Source: Fasciolopsis buskii (Eukaryota > Platyhelminthes > Trematoda > Plagiorchiida > Fasciolidae). Taken from it: DNA of 64,000 bases. The stretch is from NCBI GenBank assembly GCA_008360955.1, contig LUCM01002282.1, forward strand, positions 1-64,000, given 5' to 3'. The translations under genes and the position numbers were made by a program. The notes beneath the pieces are model-generated. The model had not been told where the DNA came from. It did no database searches and saw only the letters and a program-made list of their open reading frames with translations. Shown here in pieces: positions 15,001 to 27,330 of this stretch (positions are counted from its first letter, which is position 1; the number at the start of each line of letters is the position of its first letter).

Positions 15001-18000
15001 ATTTTCTGAATATCCGTGGATATAATTTGTTGAACGATATGAATTAGAGTGAAGTGCCATCACGTTTCATTTCAATTCAGTTTGTAAAACCATTTATCCT
15101 GGACCAAAGTGTTCCGATTTAGGTTTACGAAATTCGCGCTGTGTTATTACCATCATATCATTCACAAGAATTTCCCAACTATCCCAAACTATTTTGATTC
15201 ACTACCTGTTCTGAAGGTCGAACTCGAGGGCCCGGTACCACAAGCCTAAACTCCGAGTTTTTGACAAAACTTTCACTACATTTTGCCAATGCCAAAAGCC
15301 TTTGCCTATCTGGTCTCACCTGCTGTGTTCGGCCCTGCATAGCAGCACCGACATCACTTCTGTTGTGTTAACTTGAACTTGGATCGACGACCTGGTACCA
15401 CCCAATGTAGCAAGTGCTTTAAACATTTGAATGCTGATGAGGCCTTCGGTACATGCCAAGATACTTCATCCGATGTACGACCACCAGGTAAGACACAACC
15501 CCCAAGCAACTAAATCCATCGACTTCACCCAGTTGTCCTTCTACAAGAACAAAGTCCATGCTCGAGATAATTCAATCATAAAGCGGCATTTTACACTTTT
15601 GAATTGCAAGGAGCATGCCAAACGTTTCTAAACTATCGTCTGGACGAACTTGATAAACTTTCAGTTTGCATGGCTATTCACTCAAAAGCACAATACCATT
15701 TTCATATTCTAAATCAAACAGTGTTTTCCCAATATTATTGCCTCTATTCTCAAAAATGTCTCAAAAATCATTCCACTGAAACTTTTCAAAGAAAGGCTGG
15801 AAGGGGTCAACCCCATTGTAAACTACTTCTCTCTGTGAATTCGGGTGAAAGATCGTCAAAAGCTTGAACTCTTCTTTGGCTGTTGGCATGCAGACGCTGG
15901 ATAAGTGAACTGAATTCCTTTGACCTACTCTTTAGTGAGAAACAGCGCCGTTTTTAATAACGATGTAGCCAATATTCACAAACTTTGATTAACCGTTTGG
16001 ATACCAATATTGGCCTGCACTCAAGCAGAGGTCGATGATTGAAGAAGACCGTGACATGCGGCCGTTAACAGGCTGGTCAAGTCATAAAGGAGGGGCTTCC
16101 TGCAAAGATTTTCCATTACTGCCAGAAGTGAACACCACGAGGTAGGTAACTCTGACACACAAGTTGAGAAACTCTTTTTCTTTACCAGCGAGTCTACTGA
16201 ATAACCGCGGCAGGAGAACAAACTTGGCCTTGTTTGATAATCTCTTGTTTACAATTTGCTTGCACAAAAAGTTAAGACAACTCGATTCGGAAACATTAAT
16301 AACCAGATAGATAATTTTTTCCGGTTGCTCCTATGGATTGTTAACTAACCTTGCACTGCTTGCTCGCTTCTTTCGAGGCACTGGTTTCCTTGGCGATTTC
16401 TCACCGTTTGCGTTCGTTGTGCGTTGCCTCAGACGTGGACTGCTCTCTTCCTCTTGACCATTCGCAGGACTATCAGTGCTGTAAAAATAAATTAGAAAAA
16501 ACCGCGTCCAAATTTGAAACTAGTCTTTATTCTAATATACTCAGGAGGATTTACAAAATCATTTAACGTAAACACTGGCTTATATACGATTAGGAAGAGA
16601 GTAATCATTGGTTTTATGTTACACTCTCGGAGGCCTGTTTTGTTCCAAATAACAGATCTAGAGAAGTTTTCGATTAAAATTGGCCCAGTTATCCACCTCT
16701 CGCCTCATACAAAGATTTTATCAGACCTTCGCAAGCTTTACGGGAATTATCAATTTAACCGATCAACATACTCAGCTTGGACCAATACCATGACAAACTG
16801 ACACCTTTTTGTTCCAGATGTACCAGGAAGTTCAACGAAAAGCAACAGTAGAACGGCATCTTTTGTTTACTCGAAAAAAGTGCTGTTGCTGCACTGCATG
16901 ACTAGTGTTTTCAGTTCAACCAAGCAGAATTTCGTCTTTTGAAAGTGAAGAAGTTGAGTATAACCAACGTGACTAAACGAAGCCTTGTACCACCAAGCGC
17001 ATCCTCACGTTGCAGTTGATCTTAAACAAGCAACCATTGTCAAATAGTCATAGTGTCGAGAACCTAGTGATTTTGTACCTGCTCAGAATTTCGATGATGA
17101 AATGACGCCACAGTCTGCTGGTAATCTTGTGATGTAAACAGTATATTACTAGTAAAAAGGATCGTAGTTCGTTATTTCCCCTCCAGGCACTTAATTCTAT
17201 CACTGTGGTTGCCAGCTTTGGAAAACCGAAATGAAATGGTCAAGAGGAGTACGAATGACAGTCAAGTCTATCGGCTTCCAGCGGTTTGCGAACATATTGT
17301 TTCTATTTGTTGCTTTGGAACATAGGTCTTCTGATCAAAAGCCAAAGGTGGGGTTCTCAAATGCAACCTGCTGCTTTTGTTTGGGCAATTTAGAAGCCAA
17401 CATAAGAAACATGGATTACAATGGACAACCGATGACGTGGAGGAGAACTATGAAAAGGCCGACATACGTGGACAAATCCCTAGACAGATTCCCTATTTCT
17501 TATCTTTTCGCCGTGGCAGTTTGTTAAATATAATGAGCGATCACTACGACAGAATCGAACGGAATTAGCTTTGGTCATCCCGTTTGCTTATTAGTCAGAC
17601 TCTCTCTGCCAAACCTGATGCACTAATTCCAGCTTTTTAAATCTACTATTAGTAACTGCATAAATTAGTCGGGCTTCGTGAAATTTTGTGCGGGGTTAAT
17701 TCTATTTAGTCTCTGTTATCACCATTCGGGCATACTTATATGTATGGTAGGAACTGATAACACCCTGTCCCACTGGTAAACGTCTGGTGTCTGGTCGATA
17801 GATTCTATGGCGAAGTCAGAGTTAGACACTTTTCAGAGTTGAAACTAGCAGAGATTTTCCATTCGGATGGTTGGATGTAACAAGTGACACGAGTGAGAAC
17901 TAATGCTAGAATCGTTCTCGCATTTGAGTTCCTATTTTGTCTACATTATTCGTTTCCTTCAAAGTTTTTGTTCGTTTTCCTTCTATTTATCCTGATTTGA

Positions 18001-21000
18001 AATGGGCAATTGTTTGAGATGATACCTAGGGCCGTGGAACACCATTTAAAAATTATGTCAGCAAAATAATAAAAGCTGAGACTCCGCAAGGTTGCTTCTA
18101 CTCAGAGGACATGCGGATTCGGTGAATGTCAATGCCGAATAGGGCTACCTTAGATACACCAACGGTCGAAGCTTGTGATTTGTGGCCACAACTCGAGGTA
18201 AAGCTGCGGATAACCAAAATGTTTAGAGTCTCGTGGGTGTAACCATAATGTAGTTCGTCAACGTCACCTAATGAGAAAATACGGGTATTCGCACATAACA
18301 CAAGTTTTCGTAATGGCTATTAAGTGAGACTTATAATATCAGATCAATAGTGCATGACAAGTAGAGCTAGGACGAAATCTGACCAAAATAAATCGTTACT
18401 ATTGCTCCTAGCAGGTTCAAAAATATTGCAGATTTCGTAAAAACTGTTTCAATACAGGCACTCTCACATAGTGCTATTATTTGGTACAAAGTTCACATTG
18501 CGGTCCTGGTAATCCGCCAAGCCTTGGCCCCAAGAAGAGTTTTCTTTTGCCTCAAAATATGGGACGCTTTCACTATTCTCGGTCCGCGAAATTTCCTTTT
18601 TTTCTCCCAACGACAAGTTGTCTGGGAATGCAAAACGAGGAAATCCGATTTGGTCATCAAGAATAAGTGGAACGTCATACAGAAAATTGTCATGGGGATC
18701 AGGTGAGTGAATAACAGATGAGTAAATCCCTTATCTAATTCACCATCAAATGGCAAGCCAGCATGCGATTATTTTTGTTATTTTTTACCATTCTATAAAA
18801 AGTCAGTCTATCATTTCAGAGTAACCCATCTTTTGAACAAACATGTGTGACGTCCTCAAGCGTTAAGATTTGTACTATTCGGACTTAAACTCTCTGAGAT
18901 AATACTTGACCCGCCGGCGATCAGCTTCCCCTCGGGCAGCCCGTTCCTGAAAAATCTAGCCTTTATATTTCAATATGTAAAATATGAAAGAAAATGGCTG
19001 CTATTAGTATTTATCATTTGCCCACATATTATGCTCAAATTTGCGTTCAGATCATGCATCATCGGGAACCGTGAAAAACGATTAAACCATTGGGACATAA
19101 GAACATTGTATGATTTAACATTAGTGCTCCATAAACAAGTCAGAACCGATTGGCCTGGAGGAGAAGTTCGAACTCCGGTTGTCTATTCCATATCTGCATT
19201 TCAGTTTGAAATCAGTACATATTCCGTGTTGACAGTTATTAACAAGAGCAGAAAAGAAACATAATGCTTTGACGGGTTTTCAATGGCGAATTGGGCATTT
19301 GTACTGCGTGATCAATGGTTTGAAGAAGTGGTGAATCTGTAAAAACTAATGTGACCATTACCTATCAAGTTTAGGATCCCGTAAAACTGTCCAATCAGTC
19401 ATTTTTGGAGAGTCACCCAATACCTGACACTGTGGTCAAGAGTCAACCCCAAAAAAATAAATCAGTTAAAAGTTGGAAGAAAACTGAAAAAAAACGAATC
19501 CTCAGCACTGTCAATTGATTTTCATTCTGTTGCTAAACGGACCATTCTTTTTTCCTTTCTATGCCTCGCCCATTGTTTTCATGCTCTGCTATAACTTTAA
19601 TGGCTCAGGGTTTGCCTATTTGTTTGAATAAAACAAGAGCATTTGCAAAACCAAAGGAAATTAAGGTTTATCGGCATATTTTAGCCGTTATTTTCAGTGG
19701 AATGTTGCCCCTAATAGGTAGGCTAGGATCAAAGATTGATCTAACGAATAAATGCTTGAAAGTACAAACTGCTAATTAGTGTGCCGCCTCAACAGCAGTC
19801 ACTACTGATGCACATTCCATTTTGCTTTTAATGCTTTTCACAGGCTGCTTGCAGCTGTGTGTAACATGAGCCTTTGACAAACAGCTCGATTTCATACAAC
19901 GATTTTTGATCTGAATCGACAATTACTTCGGCTGTTTCTCCACTTTTTCCCACCGAAATAATTATCTCTGGGCAATGTTTTAAATTATTAATTATTGGTT
20001 CTACCTATTGCCAATTAGAATGACTGATCGAGGATACCTCCTGCTATTGAGCAGTGGTATTATAAATATTTGATTTTAACCGATTTTGAACTGGCAGGTG
20101 TTTTACTGAGACAATTGTTGCAAAATCAAGCCATTCACGTCTTACTAGCTTGATTCGTGCACATTTTTGTATTTCGTTCGTAAAAATATGCTGTTTGGAT
20201 GGGACTGTTTTGAGGCTGTTCTGACTGGTCATTTACTAGGCCAGTTGAACATGTCACATTAGCACATTTAAACTGACCAATGGGGTACTCCGAACTGAGT
20301 AACACTGCCAATTGGTCTACTCATACGGCATAATTGGGGCAAATCTACTCACCCCTATGGGCTTGTGCAAACCCTAAGAGATGCTCTAGTGAAAACGACG
20401 TGAATATTATTGTCGCTTCTTACTGAACGGGGAACAGGGCAGTTAATTCTGATTGCAGGCAAATAGTTTTGGGTGATATAAGGTAAAATATTTCTGTTAA
20501 ACTCCGAACCAATTAGCATCTTACTAACCTTGATACTGCTATTGGATGCTAATTGATTTTGCTTAGGTGGTAAACAGTCTCCTGCATAGTGATACTTAAA
20601 TAGATGAAGTGCAACGACTGAGTAAACCACTTGCCCAGGAGCCGGACACTGCTGTTTTCTACGTAGTTAACGCGTTTTATTTTTTTCTCTTCTGTATGTT
20701 GGCAAAACTCCAGATCTAAGATTTCATGAACACCAAATTTGTCTTTGATACTCAGATAAGTGTTACAAAAATTGCTTCGTTTGCATTTCTTTCTCCTTCC
20801 ATGCTAAGAAGGATTTCCATCACGGTAAAGCGTTTACTGTATCTGCTGGAGCTATATTTGAGTATTGAAACCAACTGCGCAAACCTAAACACTTTAATGC
20901 TGTTGCCATCCATAAAGACGCAACTAGCGTTAATGAATTTAACGAGCATTTGAAATATCAGAGAATGCAGTGACAAAGTAAAAAGAAACATAAGTTTCTG

Positions 21001-24000
21001 TATGTTAATTTTATCTAACAAAGGGATGTTGCTTTCCTAGTCATAAGAAATATTTGTAAATGGAAAGCAACAAATTTAAAGCGAGCATAATAACCTGACG
21101 CCGCATAAAATTTGTTACGTAGTAGTGCAAGAAAAGTAAAAAAACAGTCATTCATCGGAAGCATGCTAATGAATGATCAGGATGCCCAGCAAAGAAAAGA
21201 CTTTTACTCTATTTATATGGGATAACAGAAAATTCAAAAGATTGGAGGTAATTTGGCTGAAACAAAACGTTATAAGTAAACACTAAATGTTCAACAAAAA
21301 GTGTGACAAGCATGAACGTCACTGATGGTATTTTAGCACTTAAGTTGTCTCATTGGGGGTTCAAAGGCCAGTAAAACTGCTATCATTTACAGAGTTGTTG
21401 CTAGTTGTCAAATAACTAAGTGGAAAGGTAGCTGGCAAACACGAATCACAGTAGCCCACTACACATCTGTGTACAGACACTGCTCACTGCGGGACGAACG
21501 CAGACTATGAGTAGAACACTTTAACATATACCAAAATTAGATGCCGTAAAAGTGCATCAAAAACATAAGCAGATTTGCCTTTGTGCAGACATTTTCGTTA
21601 TATGATCAGATATTTCCTTACTTAATCACAAGTAGGTTTAGTTTTTGTCGTAACCATTAAATAAATGATTAATATATTTCAGGTAATTTTTAGGAAAAAT
21701 TAAAATGTTTGGGTTTAGAAATCAAACCCAAGTAGTTACTTGCGTGTATTTGCATGACTACAAAATGCTGCTACGCTGCTTTGGAAATTTTCTCAAGGGG
21801 TATTCAAAAATGTTAAAGGATAGATTTTTGTCAACAATGTAAAATAAAATACCTCCAGTGGAACAGTGGGTGGCTTGCCTTGGTTCCTACGGTTTGGATC
21901 AAACGGCATCGTAAACTTTACGGATGTCTAACTTGATTTTAATTTACTGCCTTGCATTCGTTAGTGGGCTTGTCAAGCCAACATCAGGTTTTAAACATGG
22001 CAGAATGCAAATAACGTTCAACCTACGGTCTCATCTCTCCATAAGACATGATATATCTAAAAAAGATCAAATTTCACCCAACATGCTATCCGAAGCAGTG
22101 CAGAATAGTCCTCGAAAAGAATCCTTTGCCACGCGCCCTTTTTTATGGCTTAAATTTATTTTATTCAAGGTTTGTTATGGAAAGTCCGAATACAGCAATG
22201 TCTGCTTGTCTTTCAGTACCTAATTACTAGTTTCTGACAACCAAATGCTGGAGAATTTCTTTGTTTTATAATTGCCCACTGATTGTTGCTGTCGTACATG
22301 GGTTCCAATTAAAATCAATCAGATAATTGGATTCCAGTGATGCTTACTGCTAAGTGGTAAATAATGGCTGTGAAATTCGGATCTACCCTATTTCGTTGCA
22401 ACAGAGTAGTGTCTAGAATTAGCGTTTGTTGTGGCTCGTTTATTGGTGCTGCCCATGAGTAGCTTTCTAGAATCACGTAAACAGCAACAGTGTATTTATT
22501 TTATTGCACTCAGTCACAGGATGCACAAGGGATAAACAGATATGAAAACTGTGTTTACTTGTTCTGAATCATCATGTTGACTTACAGATCAGCTACGATT
22601 ATTTATGCTGGCTAAAGATAAAGTACAGTCAACCTATAGTGAGTGATACCTCCAGCGTTCTTTGTAAAAGTTTCTATTCTCAGTACTTCTCGTGCGAGCG
22701 GTTTAAACGGAAGATAGTTTGTGAGTACGCCGGGTTTGTATATTACACTCAATACTGACCAAAAGCAAAAACAAAATAGCTTAACGGGGTTCAGTAAAAT
22801 ATCAGGCCGTTTTCGCTGAAGATCCCAATTGATTATAGCTTGAAGTGGCTCTGGCTTCATGTGGTTAAATCTTTTAGATTTTTCTTTGTGACCAACCACT
22901 GGATAAGTCATGTTCAGCCTTCAACTCTCGAACAGCGAACGCCCAAAGCAGACAATGTCAAATTACAAATCATGCAGGCTCGTTTTATATTGGAGTAATG
23001 ATTTAACTTTTGGGTGGTGTGCCAAAATTCCTTCCCCCGTCTTTTACCTATCGGTCTGTGGCTTGTCCGCAACAATTTCAATAATGCTCAAATATTTTGG
23101 GGCAGACTTGAGCGAATTTCGCTCTGTCTTCTACCGGGACAATTCGTAATCTTAAGAAAATCTTTAGATATATCTATGAGTCCATCGGAAATCAGATGAT
23201 ACCTGCGTCATGGTTTCGGCCCGGATGCTATGGAGACTTGTTTTTGTGTTATACTGCAAAACAGTGTGCTCACAGAACATTGTCTTTCTGTCCTCTTCTT
23301 GTGGGTCAGCAAAATAACTAGCACAGATTCCTGGCTTTGTGATTAAACCAAAGCTTGTTTGATCAAATTTTGAGTGCACAATGCCGTCGGTCTAAGTTTA
23401 GTTCAGTTTGGACAACCATCCACCTTGTACCAACGTGCCCTGATTGTGGTTGCTAACTCACAGCATCATCTACTCAAATATAAGAAAGACTGGAGAATGA
23501 CATAAGATCGACCACAAAGTAGTAACTTAAAGGGCTGCACAGAAGAAGATTTTCGAGCATAAGAATATCGCTGACTATGGCACTAAGCCATATCAACTAT
23601 TGTCGTCAACCATCACTTTGGGGAATCTGGTGGATTCCAGCCCGGTAGTCCAACTGTAACTACATGAACCAGTCCACTGGCCGGTGTTTTCGCGCGTTTT
23701 ACTCTTGTCATCGAATGACCATCCAGAACCGTCATCCTTTAACTAATGCCTCAAAAAGCAGAGCACAAAGAAGCAGTCGTTCTATAGGCATGGGTAACGC
23801 TAGTCCCAATGAAATTAACACTTTAATTTATTGTCTGTTCTAAACACTAAAACATAGAGTCCAGTACCTTTTGCCTAACTTAGACGATCCTCGCCAGGAA
23901 TGGAATTTACAGTGTCCTTTGTAGTGTGTACCCAAACAGCAATCTATAGGTTATGTGCTTGCAGTGATCAATCAAAGAAAAGTGAAAAGTAATTTAAAGA

Positions 24001-27000
24001 TATTTTGTGTACCTAAAGTTTTAAAAATGGGTGCTTGTCTTTTTCTTGAATGATAATGATGAAAAAAATGATAATCATCCAACTGGCATCAAGAATTCCC
24101 AGTTTGTTCAAAATGAGTATGTAAACACCAAATAAATAAGCAGCCTTGTTGTCTAATCTCTTCACTATCCATGCCGAAAAATCAGTCATTTTTTAGCTCC
24201 CTCAAATTCTAAACGACAGTCAAGAAAGCCTATGTTTTGGGTTCTTCGAGCCTCAGCTCAAAACGAGATTAAATTATTACTGATTCTAAATCCTTTGCTT
24301 ACATTTTTGATACTCATTTTATTCTATCTGTGATACCCTGACGCGTGACAATCTGTGCCCAGTGAAGTGTTTTCCAGTTTTGTTTCCTCCTCAGCATGGC
24401 AATGATGCGCAATATGTTGCGACAGTTTAGAGGCCCAGTTTTGTATTCAAATCAAACTCAAATGATGTGAATTAAAAATTTATCCCTCAGAGAACTAAAC
24501 TGTTTTCACGAAAGTTTACTTAAAACTGTCATCTTTAAGTCATCTTTTAAAACTCACTTTTAAAATTAACCAGGCAGTCCGAAGAACTTAATAGGTTGGA
24601 TTTAAAGAAATGAAAATTAATAAGATTGGAGACCGCCTTGAACTTTATTCCAGTGATTAAAGGCTTGATAACTTATCCTTAACGTGTGATCGTACTGCGT
24701 AATTCATCTGCAGCTGTCTTGTCTTTAAAATATATCGCTGTATACTTTGACGTGATAGATATTACAAATTGCATTCGTCAAGAGGCTTGTCTCTGTATGT
24801 AAAACAACTAGCGTGAAAGCACTCTTACCAAAAACGGTCCGCATAATTCATTCATTCTTACACTCTTTTATGCACGTTACCCGTGCCTACTTTCCGGTGG
24901 TATTCGCAAACATTGAAGCGCCCAAGAAAGATCAAAGTTCGGGATTAGAAAATTTAATATGCATCAAGACAGTGTAAAGAATAATTGCGGTAACCAATTA
25001 TCGTTATACTAATATTGAGATAAATTACCAAGGTTACAGCTTGGTGGGCGTATATTAGTTACGAAAGTGTGAAAACGTTTTTCAGTCAAGCGGGATATTT
25101 ATTGAAGTCCCATAACCCAAAAACGTCCCAAAATGATAAGGAGTCAACCCAGTAATCAATTCCATTGGAGAACTGTTTTGCCCAACTTGGAAAACATTTG
25201 GGTATTTTATGCGCACTACGTACTACACGATACCTAGTACTCGAGCGATACGTTGTCCTAAGGTAAGGGGCAAATTTGGGGCCAGTTTTAGCCTACGGTT
25301 TCACGGAAGTAATTACAGTTTCATGCAACATTTGCTTAAGATTGAAGATATATTGTCCCAGCATGTCAACTGATGATACCATCTTCTTCGATCTACTTTG
25401 ATTTCCTGAGTCAAATCACGTGACGACCTTGAGAGCACTCAGCACGGTTTTGAGCGCAGACTTCGAGTAGTTATTTTGCGATAAATGAACCAACTGTTGT
25501 TCCCCCTTTCTGATGAGCATTCTGATATTAGAAACCTAGTGAAAATTGTTCAAAATGCTTTCGGCAGTGGAATAGTGCGCTAGATAATGTTGCCTTACCA
25601 TGTGGGGACGCTTATGACAATATATCCATACGTAATCATATATGCCACTGTTTGTGATGTTTCTGTTAAAATAAAACATGCATAGCAGCTGGCCAGTGCA
25701 AACGATGACGTCTGTCAGACCACGGTGAGTAAACATTTTATCCCGAAAACTAGTTCTTCAAGTATGATGTCATGGTAGTAAGTCTTCCTTTTATCGGTGC
25801 GCTGTGCAACAAATGCGTATTTGAGTAAGTCACGGGAATAACCGAGTAATTTAGAAAAATTATTCTTGTAACGCATCTGCTTTCATTACTTTCAGCCCGT
25901 GTACGACCGGCTCACAACTATCGTCGGCACATCACGTGCGCCAAATACTGTGTGGGTGTGCATCGCTTTCTTGGCTCACTGAAATAATGCTTGGGAGAAT
26001 AATGCTGCGCTCCACATAACACCTGAGAAAAACATGGGTGCTCCGGCTGCTTCTGCGGATCCCCTGGTGATAGCATTATATTTGAATAACTTGAAAGAAT
26101 TAAACCGCCTAAACGACACTGTGCGCACAAAACGAAGGGGAGACACATTAAGCATCTCTGTAAATTAGTTTCACAATTTGTAAATATATGTAGTCTACCG
26201 AACGTCAGTTTTGCTTTCCACGGCAAGTGCATGAGAAGATCGTTTCGTTCATTTTTATCGACTTTATTAAAATCAGAACATTGCTTAATAACTGAACGTC
26301 CTAAAAATTGATTAAACTTGGGAAAATTAAGGCCTCTTAGCATTTTGTTCTAATTCTGGACCATAGCTACGCTAGTTTGATATCAGCCTATGAGCACAGT
26401 TGAGGTGGGACTCGGGGTAGCTTTTGTGGTAGCCCTGGGACACTGTGTATGCTTCCCATGTTTTTTCACTGTAAGTTTGTGGTTAGCCCAAGTTGTTAGC
26501 ATGCGTGTCCAGTGAGGCCCATGGGTCATGTCGCTTAGGTGCTCTTCAGCTTGGTGATATTTTAAGTTTCATCGACATACTTGTCATCCATTGGAGCCGT
26601 CGATGTTACAAAACGGATTTCTGAATAAAAGCTTACCGCTTTTGTCAGTTTTATTTTTCACTTCTTCCAAGGCCGTTGACTGTTCCTTGCTCGTATTGCA
26701 ATCGAAATTCTCTTCTTGAAGGAAACGTGGGTATTATGAGCACCAAAGCTGCATGTAAATTACTTTCAAAATAACTGACAAATTCTTGCTTCTCGCTTTT
26801 TTTTCTTTCCGATGGTTCTGGTGATGCTGGCGAATCTCTCAGGCTTCTGAAACTAGGGTGGTCATTTTCTTTGGACGATCGATCTTCTAAGGAAGTGTTT
26901 TGTGTCACTGACTGAAAGTAAGTCTGGCAGTCTTGTGGCTGACACCCAACGGCATTAATATCAGAATTTTCCGCTTCACTTTGGTTCGGTATGTTTATTT

Positions 27001-27330
27001 CAAGCTCTTTATAGGTGAATGAAACCAGCAGTTCATTATTTTATTTGACAACTTCAAATAATTACCATCATTGAAAGTAACCGACTTAGCTGATGGCGTT
27101 TTCCTGTTATCCCTTAAAAATGTATTTAAAGTATCTTGTTGTTCTTCTTCTAGGTTTTCTGAATACGCTGAACCTTGTATCTTGCTAACGTTACCCTTCC
27201 AGCCATCAAGACCATCATAGATGGAGATTTGACGCTGACGATTTCTTTTGTTCCTTTTTTTCTTCGGTTTACTGTTTTCGAATAAACCAAGAGGATCATC
27301 ATCCAACAAGCCCAAAGGCGAGTGTGTCAT
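1674..27330 (-). CDS. MAP9: MAP9-like microtubule-associated protein, nine-exon gene
   Basis: Seen: nine minus-strand exons, 27330-27066, 27006-26764, 18729-18468, 16478-16350, 11339-10961, 10264-10106, 4808-4663, 3318-3248 and 1835-1674. All have AG/GT borders and keep phase at all eight joins. The protein is about 577 aa in the strict frame, or about 604 aa if a late +1 shift is bridged; human MAP9 is about 650 aa. The N-terminal half is acidic, Ser-rich and low in hydrophobics. A basic KKRASSAR stretch near residue 300 resembles the RASSASAR of vertebrate MAP9. The C-terminal half is a charged helix with tryptophan repeats (VYKNW, AFEAW, AFEVW, AFTAW, YYKW), the MAP9 signature. Known of the family: MAP9/ASAP binds spindle and ciliary microtubules and is a target of Aurora A and PLK1. 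Inference: same role here. The N-terminus is not conserved, so the first two exons rest on phase and composition. Confidence is high for exons 4-9. Confidence 0.85.
1836..3247 (-). other. MAP9: MAP9 intron 8
   Basis: Intron of about 1.4 kb between exons 8 and 9. It holds a degenerate TAG/TAGTAG-rich patch around 2284-2320. No coding sequence is supported. Confidence 0.6.
3248..3318 (-). CDS. MAP9: MAP9 exon 8 (short lysine-rich exon)
   Basis: 71 nt: one base, 23 codons, one base. The acceptor ATATATTTGCAG is strong; the donor is GTAACT. The first base completes the Trp codon of exon 7, and the peptide RARAFLKLKKKKEELTGIQD continues the charged helix. The last base joins exon 9 to make another Trp codon, which restores the repeat pattern. 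The exon is too short to find without the phase constraint from its neighbours. Confidence 0.75.
3319..4662 (-). other. MAP9: MAP9 intron 7 with GT-rich tract
   Basis: Intron of about 1.3 kb between exons 7 and 8. An imperfect GT tract with GTGC interruptions lies at about 4429-4455. The open frames over it on both strands are low-complexity artefacts. Confidence 0.6.
4429..4455. repeat. Imperfect GT microsatellite
   Basis: GTGTGT with GTGC interruptions in MAP9 intron 7. Confidence 0.85.
4663..4808 (-). CDS. MAP9: MAP9 exon 7 (AFEVW and AFTAW repeats)
   Basis: 48 codons plus two bases. The acceptor is GATCTGAAG and the donor GTGAGT. It begins with AFEVWKSQKDSELRKQYRES and ends in QSEQAFTAW, with the last Trp codon split across the intron. 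The spacing between the two motifs (about 45 residues) is that of neighbouring repeats in MAP9. Confidence 0.9.
4809..10105 (-). other. MAP9: MAP9 intron 6
   Basis: Intron of 5.3 kb, AT-rich. The basic plus-strand frame at 7880-8182 and the frames near 8707-9238 have no credible splice context or family resemblance. Nothing supported was found. Confidence 0.6.
10106..10264 (-). CDS. MAP9: MAP9 exon 6 (AFEAW repeat)
   Basis: 53 codons, phase 0 to phase 0. The acceptor is CATGCACAG and the donor GTGAGC. DQAFEAWRVQKRAYFRDQIR, followed by a Lys/Glu/Arg-only helix (KKRKQEEERQKK), matches the MAP9 repeat layout of aromatic-centred AFEAW followed by a charged helix. This is among the strongest exons for identifying the family. 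Confidence 0.9.
10265..10960 (-). other. MAP9: MAP9 intron 5
   Basis: Intron of about 0.7 kb between exons 5 and 6. AT-rich, no other signal. Confidence 0.6.
10961..11339 (-). CDS. MAP9: MAP9 exon 5 (first tryptophan repeat)
   Basis: Acceptor GTGTGTCTTAG and donor GTGAGC, 379 nt ending in phase 0. A polar linker (about 95 residues) is followed by the first charged helix. ATTLRAIVYKNWYRRHLHSA aligns by eye with the DNIRAAVYQEW region of vertebrate MAP9. The exon ends SLKQEVLDTKAQRE, as in the equivalent inter-repeat helix. Confidence 0.88.
12055..12084. repeat. (CA)15 microsatellite
   Basis: Thirty bases of uninterrupted CA in MAP9 intron 4. Confidence 0.95.
12788..12814. repeat. TA-rich tract
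   Basis: TATATA run with CATA/GTATG interruptions in MAP9 intron 4. Confidence 0.85.
16350..16478 (-). CDS. MAP9: MAP9 exon 4 (basic RASSAR segment)
   Basis: 42 codons with one base at the 5' end and two at the 3' end. The acceptor is TTTTTACAG and the donor GTTAGT. The peptide is acidic, then strongly basic (SPRKPVPRKKRASSAR). The last residues resemble the RASSASAR segment just before the helical half of vertebrate MAP9. It joins exon 5 in phase to give ASSAR-NDLSS. Confidence 0.8.
16479..18467 (-). other. MAP9: MAP9 intron 3
   Basis: Intron of 2 kb between exons 3 and 4. No gene or repeat recognised. Confidence 0.55.
18468..18729 (-). CDS. MAP9: MAP9 exon 3
   Basis: 86 codons with two extra bases at each end, matching exon 2 upstream and exon 4 downstream. 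The donor GTGAGA follows 18468. The acceptor (GATAAG/GG) has a poor pyrimidine tract, so the 5' border is the weakest in the gene. The peptide is hydrophilic and acidic (SPDPHDNFLYDVPLILDDQ, then KKEISRTENSESVPYFEAKE), in keeping with the disordered N-terminal half of MAP9. The plus strand is also open here, with splice-like borders, but that frame is hydrophobic and fits no gene. Confidence 0.6.
18730..26763 (-). other. MAP9: MAP9 intron 2 (about 8 kb)
   Basis: The largest intron of the gene. A small unrecognised exon could hide here, but exons 2 and 3 already join in phase. Open frames such as 25918-26343 (minus) show no motif and no convincing borders. Confidence 0.5.
26764..27006 (-). CDS. 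MAP9: MAP9 exon 2
   Basis: 80 codons with two bases at the 5' end and one at the 3' end. It lies only 59 nt from exon 1, and the donor GTAATT follows 26764. The peptide is acidic and Ser/Asn/Gln-rich, including the segment SLEDRSSKENDHPSF and the Pro-rich segment DSPASPEPSERKKSEK. The frame stays open past the donor for about 38 codons, so intron retention or a later donor is possible. Confidence 0.7.
27066..27330 (-). CDS. MAP9: MAP9 exon 1 (start codon exon)
   Basis: ATG at 27330-27328 opens 88 codons plus one base. The donor is GTAATT after 27066. The protein begins MTHSPLGLLDDDPLGLF and continues with a Lys/Arg-rich stretch (KPKKKRNKRNRQR), then acidic, Gln-rich sequence. The next exon supplies two bases and joins as VTFND-E-LEINI. 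The start is the first ATG of the open frame. I did not identify a promoter motif upstream. Confidence 0.7.

Larger units (their letters stand above)
11340..16349 (-). other. MAP9: MAP9 intron 4
   Basis: Intron of 5 kb. It contains a (CA)15 tract at 12055-12084 and a TA-rich tract at 12788-12814. The 14343-14691 segment is open on both strands but has no splice sites that fit MAP9 phase. Confidence 0.6.

Noticed and set aside
18457..18701. Plus-strand open frame with a good acceptor and a CAG/GTGAGT donor
   Set aside because: It overlaps MAP9 exon 3 on the other strand. The minus frame is acidic, matches MAP9 phase on both sides and suits the protein; the plus frame has no partner exon.
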